Assembly (NCBI GenBank): GCA_002633005.1
Contig: NMRA01000084.1
Coordinates: 174,320 to 234,319, forward strand
Direction: 5' to 3'
Origin: Phoronis australis
Taxonomy: Eukaryota > Phoronida > Phoronidae
Length of the DNA stretch: 60,000 nucleotides
Position numbers and translations under genes: made by a program. Below are positions 35,655 through 48,537 of this stretch, one piece after another; within the stretch, counting starts at the first letter, position 1, and each line of letters starts with the position of its first letter. The notes beneath the pieces were generated by a model. That model was not told where the DNA came from. It did no database searches and saw only the letters and a list, made by a program, of their open reading frames with translations.

Positions 35655-38161
35655 TTCATCTATAGTGAGTGCTCTGTGTTGCCCGTCTATTCGTACAGCA
35701 TACCTTACTCAAATTTATGTATGCGTTTACATACAAGAAACAACCGAGTAGGGCCGTACCTGTGAAGAAACTGTTACACCCCGCAATAATCGTCGATTTA
35801 GTTCGGTAAAGAAACAAAAGTTCACTCGCTTTACTGAAGACGATGGAGAAAAATACGTTTACAACTACCGTCGGAGCGCTGCAGTCCTGGGTCGCAATAA
35901 TCACGACCCTGTCTTGGTTCAAATAACATGCATTAGGGTATAGGCGGCCCTCTCCTGACAAGAATATCAATGCTATAAGACAATGCCATTTTAGAGACTG
36001 AACCGTTATTTTTCTTTACAGAATCTTGGTTGTACCTCCGCCCCCCTTACCATATCCCAAGACTGCCATAGTGTAGCAGTTACGTCAGTATATATATTGA
36101 ATGGTCAGGGTGGTCGGTGAAAAAGGAGATTTCCACGGAGGAGATGCAGTCTTTAAAGTCAAACTAATCTGAAATAAACATCGTTGGTGACAGGTTTACA
36201 GTACTTTGGTTTAGGCAATGTAAATAATCGTGTTACTAATAGATGTTGAGTGAGCCACAGGTACCACGTTTGTACATGGAAAGGAAGTTCTCGTGTAAAT
36301 TTTTGAGTAAACTATTGCGTACGTTTTTGCGTGAGTCGCAAATTTTACTTATGCAGTGCTGCAAAAAAATTAAAATAATTACGCAATCACTTACGAAATC
36401 TTACAGACCTATTGCGCAAGTTAGTGGAAATTTATGGCGCCTAAATAAGTTGATTTTCTTCGTTGTATGATGAAAGGAGATCGATCTTCCTGTCACGACC
36501 GTTCTGGTCTTCGTGTCATCAATCTAATTCCTGTCAGCACCATTTGTAACCCCGGCAGTTACAAAATTTCACGAGGTCCACACTTGTCTGTCCCTTCCCC
36601 AGACACTATACCACACCGTGTTACAATTTCCTGTCCTCTGTGGTCGCCACTTGTGTTGTCGCCGTGTAAAGTAAACCAAGCACAATTCAGTATTTAACTA
36701 CAAACCTAGAGGCACGTGCCTCTGTCCTTTATTCAAAGAGAAATTCCCCTAGAATTATATTGCGAACACGGGCACTTTTGCTCTACAACCCTTCCGCATT
36801 CTAAAAAGCATAATGAATCCGCTGCATAATGGCGATTCCCTAACGATAATAAGAGCGTGGTGTCCTAAATAATGGGTTGTGTTTAGCAAAGGGGCATTAT
36901 CGGCTAGAAAAATGATTTTTTGCAATCATTCAAAGTGCAGAATTTAACCTGCAGCCGTCACTGCAGCAATCTCACGCTCATGATCAGTTAGTGCAATTAA
37001 ACCCATTCGATAAATGACGTAGAATGTTAACTCAGTGGGCACCAAACAGTTATGCTGCGGCCGCGGCCAATTTGCACTCCCAAATATTAAAATTTTGGGG
37101 TAGGCCAAGTTTGGGGCATTTTGTAGGTAGGCTCAGTGAATGTGGTTTGTTTGTATTTGTGAACATGGTGAGAATAAATAGGGCCACTTTCTTGGCTCTA
37201 TTTGCACTCTTCTTCAAGATGGCGGCCCCCTCAACGCCAGAAATATCTGACATAGGCAGTGCGCATGCGCAGCCAGCAGCTAACTATTCCCCCACAGAAA
37301 TACACACAAGAAGGGGTTTTCCGAGGAATTTTGATTTAGGGGAGACAACTCTGCAATTTGCCGATAGCTAGCGAGAAAAACATAGATCTAAGGATTCATT
37401 ATGCTGAATATTGGAAAGATTGATGAAGATTTTTCGGTGTCCATTGAAGTTTGAAGTTTTGGAAGGCAATTTTTGAGCCCAAACCCATTTTCAAATCAAA
37501 TCTGTGGAGAGTATAATTCAGTTCCCTTGTTTGCCGATAGCGGAGGTCACGAACAGTGTGACCTAGATATCACAAATGCTGTTTTCGAACGAATTTTCTG
37601 AAAAAAACCGGTGTCCAACAGGGTGTTGAAAACGGGTTTGCGGCCAGAAATGTAAAAAGCAGTCACTTAAAGTTTCCTGATCTGTGGTACGATTTTCAAG
37701 CCCTAATGAGGAAGATTTAGCCTGGATTGATTATGTTCATTCCCAGTAGTGCAACAAGAAGCACGTCGGTCATGTATTTTGCTAAAAAATGAATTCTGAA
37801 ATTATTGCACATAGAGCACTTCATGAGACGCAGCTAGGTTAAGGTTGTACTAGTCCTTTTTAACATTATATTTCTGTTTTTAATTTATGCTGTGTTGAAG
37901 GTATCACATTTATTAAAAAAGAACTCATACACATAGACGGATCCATGGAAGTGGGGGCCCCGACCTCAATTTCCGAAGGATTAACCTTCCTAATAGCCTT
38001 GCAAGGGGCGTGACGTCAATTTTTGTAGGAAAAGCCCTCGCGAGATCCCTGAAAACGAAAGGTCGGCGCCATTTTTTAACCGTGTGCAGAATGAGGGAGC
38101 CCTGGGCCCCTTCGGACCCCCCTATATCCATCCATGCAGCGTATCGTCACGGTTTGATAGG
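35655..38161. other. Spacer with a promoter-like patch, no recognised gene
   Basis: Mostly AT-rich. A CpG-richer patch at 37060-37275 carries factor motifs (separate entry). An inverted-repeat mini-element starts at 38162. Confidence 0.4.
37215..37271 (+). promoter_or_regulatory. YY1-like and NRF1-like motifs with an initiating ATG
   Basis: CAAGATGGCGGCC (37215-37227) fits the YY1 motif that marks the start of many animal housekeeping transcripts. TGCGCATGCGCA (37260-37271) is the NRF1 palindrome. The ATG within the YY1 site opens a 50-codon frame to TAG at 37369 with no recognised domain and no clear donor. May be an orphan promoter or chance. Confidence 0.3.
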
Positions 38162-38279
38162 CGGATCCAGGGGGGGTAAAAGGGTTCCGGATCCCTTTTT
38201 CCCTTGATTTTAGTTATGTAAAATCTAGAATTTTCGAATTGTTGATTTGAACCCATTTTTAAAAAAAAACCTGGATCCG
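38162..38279. mobile_element. Tiny inverted-repeat element (MITE-like)
   Basis: CGGATCCAGG at 38162-38171 and CCTGGATCCG at 38270-38279 form a perfect 10-bp terminal inverted repeat around 98 bases. Similar CGGATC ends occur in many eukaryotic MITEs; see also 59748. Confidence 0.45.
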
Positions 38280-38584
38280 ACCCTGCGTTTGGTTTCAAAA
38301 CAGATTGTGCTGGTGAGTGTACAGATAAATAATATGGATTGACGAAATTTTATCATTCCGGAATCAGTAGTAGGTATCAGAAATGGCTAAGGATTTCAGG
38401 AACTGAAAACGACATGTCAATGCCATTTTTATCATGTGCGAAAGGGAAGCCTAAATCCACTTATGGAGTGTAAAGTTTGGTTTCAAAACAGATAGCACCG
38501 GTAAATGTATAAGTAACTAATATGGAATGGACATTCCAGCAACAGAAACAGGAGTTCATATAGTACCCAGAAAAAAACAAATGA

Positions 38585-39465
38585 GTAATTTTTGTTCAAA
38601 ACTTTATTTTTTATAACGATAAACATACAAAATGCCACCAATGCTGCTTTATATACCAGTGTTCAGATTTAAATAATAAATGACTAGAATGGAAGATTTA
38701 GCCAGTTCATATGACATGTTTGCATGCAATAAGACATTGCTGCGAAAACAGCAACATCACTTAGCACGAAATGAACATCATCAATGAATACAAAAAATGC
38801 AAATGTTACAAATTTCTACCATGAGGAATAACTGAATTTCAACACATGTGAAAATTGTCATAAGAGATCAAGTAACAAAATAAAATCTAGTGTAAAATAT
38901 ATCAGCACTACTTCCATACAACTCTTACTTTTGCACAGTGTCATAAATGACATCTGATGCACTTCAAAAATAAAAAAAAACAAAACAAATATATTCATGC
39001 CAGCCCTCTACACAGACGAAAATGTCTGCTCGAAAATACGGGTGACCGCATATTCTGCACTTGTATTTCCCGCCGAATTTGGACTCGCAAAAAGTGACGA
39101 TCTAAAAAAATGCTGAACGTTCGCTCCGTGCCTGTTGGATTGTACGGGAGAGGTCAATTTCCCATTCATACTTAACTTTTTCAATCGTATTTTCGAGCAT
39201 GTAAATGCTTAATTATGTCGAACCCTGCATGCAATGAATATAGTTTTGGGATATTCAATAAATACCGACTTGACCCTAACTAAGATTGTAATCATCTACC
39301 AATGGTCACTACAATACTGCGAAAAGTTCTCTTTTTGACCGCCTCTTGATTTTGAGAGGGAGCAATAGCTTGGTGTACAGAGGAGCTAAGTCTGGTGTTA
39401 AAGGCACTCTGGTTCCCTGGCTGCAGTCTCCCTGGCGAATTATGTAAGCAAAAGGTCCAGCCAAC
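38585..39465 (-). CDS. Candidate terminal exon plus 3' UTR, minus strand, unrecognised protein
   Basis: On the minus strand a good acceptor (GCTTTTATTTTTAG) precedes a frame of 51 complete codons, 39464-39309. It starts LAGPFAYIIRQGDC, has P-L-T-P-D-L-A-P-L-Y in the middle and ends KRRSKRELFAVL before TAG. A non-coding tail follows to an AATAAA at 38608-38603. The exon opens with one base of a split codon. A second frame through the same exon is also open to a later TGA, so the reading frame is not certain. A strong donor (AAAACA then GTGAGT) lies upstream near 39871, but the exon before it has stops in the matching frame. The protein is not one I recognise. Confidence 0.38.
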
Positions 39466-40837
39466 CTAAAAATAAAAGCAACGTATAAGCAGCAGAATCT
39501 CCAGCTTTATAGAATAAATCAACCACATTGGCATTTTGTTAGTCTGAATGGAAATTAATTTGTTTTGCAGCATAATGCCATAATGCTGACCTAAAGACAC
39601 TAGTACTATTTTAAGCCTGAAGACTGAGGTCAGACAGCTGTGCTTGTGTTGCAAGTTTAATAGTACATACGTGCAGAAAGTGTAACAGACGTAATAAGGC
39701 TACCGTATATTAAAACACATTTCACAGACCATTGCAACAATAAAATAGTTAATAATAAATCGTCAGTAAAATCATTAAGTAATTGTCTGCAGCAACAACT
39801 CGGTTGGTCAGTCACTGAATCAGCTGAGCTGTGCCGCTACACCAGCTATGCGTGGCATGTTTATACTCACTGTTTTCGATTTTTCTCACGCTATGACACG
39901 TTCAACTTGCCGAAATTCCTCGCCCACAGTTTCGACGTGCTTCGGTAGTTTAGATTCTGTGATATCACTATCAGATTCCACAAAACTTTTAAGTTAATTT
40001 CAATTCTTGTCGATCACCTCCTTCGTGAGAGTAAACGCAAAACAAGGGAACTGACCTCTGACCTAGACTGTGATTGGCAAACACTCACACGACGATCGCC
40101 ACCTCGCGGATGGCCTAGTTCACGAATTTCTGGTGATGTGTTGCAATATGATTGTGCATTGTTGGGTAGCGACTGAGAAATTGGCTGCGATTTCAGGTAA
40201 CCCTCAAACAAGTCAGAATTGACAAAACACTAGTTTGTTGACAGTACTTTTGGACCACATTTTCGGAACTGGTTGGAAATTTGCTTTCAGACTCTAATGT
40301 TGGCTTTAGTCGTGCATCGGCAGGGAAGTGGTGTTTTTTGGGTGAAAAGTGCCGATTTTGCATTTTTGCCCTTATTTTACTTAATCTAGCTTGGTTTTCA
40401 GCTTGATAGATAGGATAAAAAATACACGAGAGAATAAATTTCTGGGCTTTTTATGTGAAATAACTGAAAACATGCCATTCTTTGCATCCTGTTTTCGACA
40501 GAGTGAAGAAAACGTGACAAATCAAGTGATGTGTGTTATGATGGGCCAAACCCAAGTGTGAACTGTTCTGTGCCTCTTCAGGGGTAAAGCAGCCAGCCTC
40601 GATTTCAAAAAGTGTATCATGACAGTCAACGGCGACACTTTGCCATTTGTAACAAAGTCATGAAAAGAACGCAAAGGGTTTGGTTGTTTTATAACTCTGA
40701 TCAAAGATTCTTACTCCAAGAACTCAATCACATCCAAAAGTGACAAGAAGGATGTAGGGCTGGATGGACTAGTTTCGGATTTTGTCTTCGGACACTAACA
40801 GAAGGAACTGTGCTTGTAAGTAGCAGTTCGTAATAAT

Positions 40838-42410
40838 ACCAATACCAATAACAATAACAATAACAATAACAATAATGATAATAGTGTTTATTGTACATCG
40901 TAGGATTTGCCTACTCATACATAAATACATAAATTCAAACGTATATTCAGAATATTTACACGGAGAGCAGTTTTTCTCTTAAAGCCATAGTCTTCTGAAT
41001 ATACAATGCGAGGCGCTGGAAGCTGTCATCATTTTTCTGTTGGAATAACCTAACAAGAGAATAGTTAACATTGACAAGCTCTGGAAGAAGATTTCTTCTA
41101 AGGTCTCCACGAACAGGGTATCGACACCTGAAATGAGGCTCATCTTCAATTTCACCCAGACAGCATATGCCGCATATTCCCTCACCTATAGGAATACCCA
41201 TATGTCTCCCTTTCTCTATGTTAAGTGAGTGACCTGAACACCGAAATTGCGCAAGTATTTTTCTCGAATAAGCGCTTAAGCAATTCACAAGATCACGTTT
41301 AATAAGACTATAAAATTCATGTTTATTTGAGCTACCTATTTCCAGTTGCCATTCCTGTACGCCACAATCCAGTAATCTCCGAATACCATAATAAGCTCAG
41401 CACTAATGCCTGGGCCAAATAACCACACTTCTCCAAAGCCGTACCTGTACAAAATTTCTTTGACACGGTGGGCCCAGTTACAATTACCATTTTCACTTTG
41501 TTCCCTAAGCATACTATAACACTTCAGTGGGTACCTATGTTCTTCCATATCCAGTAATTTTGTCAAATAGATAATTGGTTTACACATATATTTTGTAATT
41601 AACAATTGTCTCCCACATTCACCACGAGCCATAGCACTTGGCGTTTTAATACTTAATCTGACTCAGAACATATTTACAGAAATCATTGTAAACTTTTTCA
41701 ATAGGTTCACACATTGATGTTGCCCATATTTCTGCACCATATGTTAATATGGGCAATATCATAGAGTCAAAGAGTTTAAAATGCACTCCATGGGAAATAC
41801 CGTAACAGTTAAGTTTGGACGAGCTTACTCTACAACACTCTGTCCATTTAAGTCTGCAGGAGAACGTGACTCCTAGGTACTTGTAGTACGATTTGGTATT
41901 TACTTTCTTATCGCCAAAACCCACCTTTCATTACTTGAAAGTATGCCCCCTCGCTTAAATATCACAACATTCCTTTTCTCCTAATTAACTTGCAAGTTCC
42001 AGTCTCGACAAAACTTTTCGAGGACATTGAGCTTCATCTGTAGCCCAGCAACAGTATTCGACACCAGCACTAGATCATCAGCAAAAAACAGAGAACCTAT
42101 ATCACAACCCGGAGAAACACGTATACCTCTGCCTACATTTTCTCTAATATCAGACACTAGTGTGCTAACAAACACCGAGAACAGCCATGGACTTAAAACA
42201 CATCCTTGCCGGACACCAACTGTACAGTTGAAATAGGGTGTGGTCTGGGACTGTACCATAACGCACGATTGTATAGAGTCGTATATATTGTGGAAAATGT
42301 TAAATATTTTTCCATGCAAACACTCGACACTTTTCCTTTCTGGCTTTTTAATTTTTCTAAAAATACACCTGCTTTCTCATTATGCCATCTATATCTTACT
42401 CGTAGTTAGC
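40838..42410 (-). mobile_element. 5'-truncated non-LTR retrotransposon (LINE)
   Basis: Minus strand. Reverse transcriptase core at 42319-41981 with GVRQGCVLSPWLF and the catalytic FADDLVLVS, then W-N-L-Q-V-N. After a stop and frameshift, YKYLGVTFS and ILTYGAEIWA (41924-41646), more thumb/C-terminal sequence (41632-41336), and a zinc-knuckle-like tail C-G-I-C-C-L-G-E-I-E-D-E-P-H-F-x3-C-R-Y-P (41288-40956). The endonuclease and first fingers are missing. The 3' end (plus-strand 40838-40875) is a run of AATAAC-type hexamers, the microsatellite tail common in some LINE clades. Several stops make it dead. Clade not assigned. Confidence 0.9.
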
Positions 42411-45400
42411 AGTTAGTAGTAGCATAGATTGTAGTAGTAATATACTTTATATAAGAATCCACAGCAGATGATCCAGGAAGTAGGTAGTTGCATAATTTCG
42501 GTGTTAATAATTTCAAAAGAATGAGAATATAGTGGGGTTTTGTAACATTTTTGATGGCTAACGAGTTTTTCTTTGTCATTTTAAGTCTTCGATCTGTTTT
42601 AGCCTTTGTTCACTTTTTTCAAATGTAAAGCAAATGTTGTTTACGCACATGTTCTTGTGGTACTTTGGTAGTCTTAAAAATATTAATGAGAAATGAACGT
42701 AATTATCACTAATGAAAAATTACCACAGCAGTGGAGTTGAAGTAAATGTCAATTTGAATCCATCTATTTTACAAAATACGTAACCATTAAGTAAATTATA
42801 TTCAGTACATGACAAAAGTATTCTGTTCTAAACTACCGAGGAAAATCGAATCTGCGCGCCCTCGAAACTGCGCCAACTGGCGCACTTTCGAAAACTAACT
42901 GGTAATAGGCACTACTCACTTACATAGATCTCGTAGTTTTGAGAACCAGTTTCATGCTGGTTATTGAGTGGAAAAAATGGTTCTGAAATTCCAGGAGCAC
43001 TGCATGTTTGCCGAACACCCTTGTTCAGTTTCAACCATTGCGTTTATATTGCGGTTACCATTTGGCTTTTCTGTTTAGAAACTTTCAGTTTTCCTTGTGA
43101 TTTTTGTTTTGTATTCGACATCTGGAAAAATGGAATGGCACAAAACACTATAAAGAATTATTTTTACTTCATTTTCACAAACCAAGAGAAAGGCGTATGG
43201 TTTTAACCCTACAAACCAGTGCCAGACTATACATTATGCAAATTCAGCTGGAACATAAGGCCCCGCACATGTACCGCGTCGTAACCCCTGATATCATTTT
43301 GGATGAAAATCATGGCAAGCGAAGAGAAGAATGTGGTGTGTGGTGGTTGAAAATAGCAGGGGGTTGAAAGAGAGTGAGGGTCGAACATTGTGCTGACAGG
43401 AGGGGTACCTTGAAAATTTTAACAAATGGGGCAAAACGTGTGAGTACCCAGGGATAGCTCGAAAGTTTTGGCGACCGAGAGGGGATTTGCAAATACCGGA
43501 AGCAGCTTAATTCACCAGGAAGCTCATTCCTCTTGTATCTTAGTGCCCCAAGAAACCTTTGTCTGCCACTGCTACACACTCAAGGTAATGTCAAAAGCTG
43601 GTGATGAATCACTTTTACGTGATACATTTCGATGGCTTCTAAATTTCTGTCCTTGAAACTATTCGCGTTTGAAAGCTGCTCCAAAATTTGTTCTCCGAAA
43701 CTTAGTTTTCTTGCTTGCCATTTTAACCAGAAGTGGTCATTTTAATAAACTTTTCAGTCTCGTTAAAATGGCAACCATTAAAATGACTTTTATCTCATTG
43801 AAATAACATTAGCGAAAATTTATTGTCGACACTAGGATTGACGCTTTCAATACTAATATAGGTGGCCCCACCTGAAAGGGGCCGAAAAGTGGGGCCCCAC
43901 TTTTTAGTCGCCTTCAGGAGGGGCCGTCTTTCTTAATATATGCGGCCCGCATTTTAGCGCCCTCAGGCGGTGACATCTATATTTTATAGTGTATAGGGGC
44001 CCCAATTCTGAAGCTCCAATATGGATCTTTGCCTATATTGTTTTAATAAAATTAAGCCATTTAAAATGCTACGCTAATTCAATGAATTATAACAGAGTAG
44101 AAAATTACGGTCACCTCAAAATTTTAGTAAATATGAGCCATGTTCTCTGTCTTTTTTATAAAAAGAGCAAATATCTAATTTTTGGGCACCAATTTTGACC
44201 AAGAAGACACCTGTGGTGACAATTGGATGAAGAATATTTGTTGGAAACCACTATAATCTCAATTCATCAGTAAAATTAAGGGAGCAAGCATGAACGTCCC
44301 AGAACCATTCCGGTTGAATCCCGAGCGTTAATTTGCGATTCCCATTTAGTTGATTTGTAGTACTATATCCGAAGCAGCAGACGAAGCAGAAAACTTCATA
44401 TTTTTGGAATCATTATTAAAACGAAAACTCAGGCGCCCGAGTCCATAAAAATCGTATATTGTGAACAGAAAACATGCACTTGCACAATAAGAATTTGTAA
44501 CGTGAACGTTAAAAATGATGACGGCGGTAGTCTCCCGCGACTTCCGTTACGGGCGGGCGGCTGACTGCCATCAAATAACCATGAACGACAGAGTACCATT
44601 TGGTGGCGAAATAACTTCAGGAAGAAAACTTGCCATGGTAAGTATCATAAGTATCAATGAATTTAAGGCAAAAGGAATACATGTAATTTCCACTTAGCCA
44701 GAAACATTCGTCTAAGCTGCTGCGCAGCGGGGCCGGACCGCCTGTCCGGCCGTGCTCGGATATCTGTGCTCCGCGGGGCAAGATGAACACAATTATTTGC
44801 TACCCAGGCCTTGCATGCGTGAAATTCCTGTGACAAAGGTATTAAAAAATACTGCGTCATACTCCTAACACTGCAATATTTTACCATCGCTGATAGTCAG
44901 CTCAGTGACTAAAAATCACTACACAACAGAATTTTTATATTTAGGCAACAGAGGTATATGCTGGAAGTTTTTGTCACCTATATATATGTGTGTGTTTTCC
45001 CTAATAATTGAAAATAAAAGCCAATTTAGCAAGTATTATTTTCCAGGTGAGGAGTCACGGCAACTGCAGGGGAATTACTTCCCCGGCCTGTTTCCAGGCA
45101 GCAAAATCAAGGACAGGTGCGCGTTATTGCAATTGAGCTCATTGTTTTGAGATAAAAATTGTTTTTGTTTGTTGAAACATCGCCGTGTGTGGATGCTTTT
45201 TATTTTACAATTTTAACTGCCAGTAAAGACGGTGCTGATTTGCTGGAAAGTAAGCACTGCGCTCACACGTCCTGTAGTCACATACGGCAATTGCTTCGTT
45301 CAGGTTGGTATTTTGCATCAGTTTCACGATGTGGCGATAAAGATAAGACATTTGCTGGTCACTAAAGTTTTTTCCTCTAATTTATTATCTAAACGGGTAC

Positions 45401-47378
45401 TGTTTCTGAAATTTGACGTATTTGAAATCTATAATCAAGTTTGTATAAAAAGAACCAAAATGAGAATCAAAAACAAGCAATCAAAGTAACAACGTATTTA
45501 CGCTCACGGTGATGTTAATACGTTTTCAAGGACAACATGATCGTCATTCAGGAATTGTTTCTGAACTGATGCACATGAACTCAGGTCACGGAAATAGACG
45601 GGAATGGTTAATGATTTTCCGATCTCGTCCGAAGTACAAAGTTGTGCTCAAAAAGGCTCTTAGTTTGATAACAGAAAGGATGCGAACATTATGCTATGTA
45701 ACAAATTATTTAGGTTTTTGAACTAGACTGGGCTTTGAGATAAGGACTTTATTCTATACAGTACGTTCACAAGCCCACTCGAACAAAACGTCCAACGTAG
45801 TCTGTTTTGTGCTCCAGCCAGTGCTACGAAGACGTGACTTGTAGTGAACTTTTGAGACACTTTCAGCAACTATTACACTCGTTGATTCAATAACCTGCTG
45901 TATCTATAGCTGGCTCTCTATTGACTATCACTGTAACTGCTGATTCTCTTCAGTGCAACTCAGCTCAAGGTAATTCTCTTGTAACCACCTTTAACTGACT
46001 TTCAACTGCCTGTCACACACCCGTGCTTGGATAGATTCATGCAATTTTCCAGAACTTTTCACTAATTTAAACACATTTTAGAATTTTTCAGAATCTACCC
46101 AATCACTCTACAAATATATACTACGCTCTAGAATGTTCCAGATTACATGTACATTAATCACTTACATGCTAGAATCTCCTCATATGTTCCACACTATTCT
46201 TTGGTAAACAAATTAGGTCATCACTGTTCTGACTTCAGGGGTCATGCCGATTAATAACTAACTGCTGTAGAACAACAGAATAAAATAATAAATCTAAGAA
46301 CTATAACAGTCGGCTCCTGACAGTCTCAGCGGGAATATTTACCATCTGTTGTTACTTGACCCCACAGTTTACACAACATCTAATGAGACTGACTGGATTG
46401 ATGGAACGATGTTGTAATGAAAAACACTATTCTATCTACAAAGGTCTGCCTGGCAACCAAATTCAAATAATTAAAATCATCTCTTAGCTATTACACTAAT
46501 GTGTTCAAAGATGCTCCTAATGCAAGACCTAGTATTATTTACGACGTGGTTTAAAAGTCTTCAGTTGGTTTTGACAACTTAAGTTAGCACAGACGCTCTG
46601 CTGATGAGTTCTATTTGTGTCTATTATTAAGACTTAGCTAATTAGACCGGGTCTACCGACTACAAATTAGGGATAACTTATATAACATTAGCCTATCGGT
46701 GGTAGATCGACACTTAATTTTTGACGCAAAAACGCATGTCAAATCTGTGACGGATCTAATGACTTATTCATACATGTATATGATAACACTGTGTGTTTTA
46801 AGCTTTTTAAATAAACAAATTAACTGTTCTTGTTTTAATACATTAGTTAACTGTGGTAGTGCCGATTGTGACTTTAAAAACGGAAAATTTGTAAAACCGC
46901 AAAAACTCCTACTCACCACCTGTTGGTCAGAGAGCGCGTGCTCTTCCATTGCGCCACCACTCTCCCAAATACAACTGCCATGCTAAGAGACATACATGTA
47001 CATGTACAGTACTTGTTTATGGTCCACACTGTTTACGAGAGAACGTTCTTCTTCGCGTAATGTTTATTACACGCTTTATATTTTATGCAACCAGTTCGTA
47101 GCAAAAGTTTTGTTTAAAACAGTCTTAAGTTGCTCAAAAGATCATGTAAATTTTTCGTATTTACTTAAGTCACGCGCGCGCTTTGCGAATCGTCTTAACT
47201 TTAATGATAGAATCATGTGTTTCTGTGTGTTTCACTAAGGCTTCGATTTAAGAGTTCATCTTACCAGCAGCTTCTGTTTCTTCACTGTTACTCAGCTTCC
47301 GTTTTCCCTTAAAAAAATGATTTAATTTTGTTCATTGTACAGTGGAGCAGACGACGGAAACGGAGTGTTAGTGCGCAG
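42411..47378. other. Spacer with weak coding-like stretches, no recognised gene
   Basis: A 41-codon frame at 44515-44637 starts with an ATG and ends exactly at a consensus donor (ATG then GTAAGT), but no next exon is convincing. A 70-codon frame at 45509-45721 has no known domain. At 46030-46150 several GAAnnTTC-like heat-shock-element half sites cluster. A decayed tRNA-like stretch may lie at 46905-46966 (minus). Confidence 0.35.
43885..43904. repeat. Perfect 20-base palindrome
   Basis: AAAAGTGGGGCCCCACTTTT, preceded by GGTGGCCCCACCTGAAAGGG, itself a short inverted pair. It lies in otherwise unremarkable spacer. Confidence 0.9.
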
Positions 47379-48196
47379 CGCCACAACCGATAGCCTTGGA
47401 TATCACGCGCATATCCACCCGGAGTGGAGTTATACTTAGCCATAGTTACCGTTACGATTGCGCCGGTTGTCTGAATCGGACATTGAACACCCCCTCAACC
47501 ACACACAAAATAAAATTCCACACACTGTCAACTCTTGTTTCGGCTGCATAATGTTACTTACCGGGATTAATTGATAAACTCATTATTTCTTCACGATTTT
47601 GCGGCTCCCAAGGGAGGGGGGAACCCCCCTTAGTCCGCCTATGCAACTATTACGAACGGGGCTCTTACAGATTTCTCGTAAACATCTGTGATGCTTAGTT
47701 GGCATTTTACCGCCTGTGTGGCGTTGTTAGCCGTGATATTGGGAACCTCATTGATTTGAATTTTAGAACTTTGACCTACAACTAAGNGCGCCACAACCGA
47801 TAGCCTTGGATATCACGCGCATATCCACCCGGAGTGGAGTTATACTTAGCCATAGTTACCGTTACGATTGCGCCGGTTGTCTGAATCGGACATTGAACAC
47901 CCCCTCAACCACACACAAAATAAAATTCCACACACTGTCAACTCTTGTTTCGGCCGCATAATGTTACTTACCGGGATTAATTGATAAACTCATTATTTCT
48001 TCACGATTTTGCGGCTCCCAAGGGAGGGGGGAACACCCCTAAATCCGCCTATGCAACTATTACGAACGGGGCTCTTACAGATTTCTCGTAAACTTCTGTG
48101 ATGCTTAGTTGGCATTTTACCGCCTGTGTGGCGTTGTTAGCCGTGATATTGGGAACCTCATTGATTTGAATTTTAGAAATGTGACCTACAACTAAG
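47379..48196 (+). repeat. 408-bp near-identical direct duplication joined at an N
   Basis: 47379-47786 and 47788-48196 both begin GCGCCACAACCGATAGCC and end CTACAACTAAG with only a handful of differences. They are separated by a single N at 47787. Such identity in a decayed neighbourhood points to an assembly duplication (allelic overlap at a gap) rather than an old tandem repeat. The unit holds GGGAGGGGGGAA, a short G-rich stretch, and no coding domain. Confidence 0.9.
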
Positions 48197-48537
48197 TCCT
48201 AGTAATTGACATTCATGACGCTGTCATGTTAGAAAAAATTTAAGTGTACCATTAGTTGTGCGAGATTACAGAAGAAGGCAAAATTTTTCACGTCAATTTT
48301 AGTGTCTGAGATAATCGTTAATTGCCCCAGGCATATTTTTATTTTTCAGCTTTTTACGCCTTTCTGTAATTTTATTAATTGGTTGTGCCTTGTACGGGAA
48401 GTGACGTTGAGGGGATAAGAATTTCCCGCCATTTTGTTATATAATCTGACTGTGTGAGCTGTTGAGTCCATCATCGTTTTCTACCTCGGTTGTGATCTGT
48501 TCCTGGGTCGCTTGCAATTGTTTACGAATCAGTCAAA

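Noticed and set aside
45720-46310. Possible solo LTR ending CTATAACA with an AATAAA before it
   Set aside because: No matching second copy, no primer binding site starting TGG and no clear TG start.
46905-46966. Minus-strand tRNA-like stretch (GTGGCGCAATGGAAGAGC)
   Set aside because: A-box-like part is present but the B box is degenerate and stems do not close.
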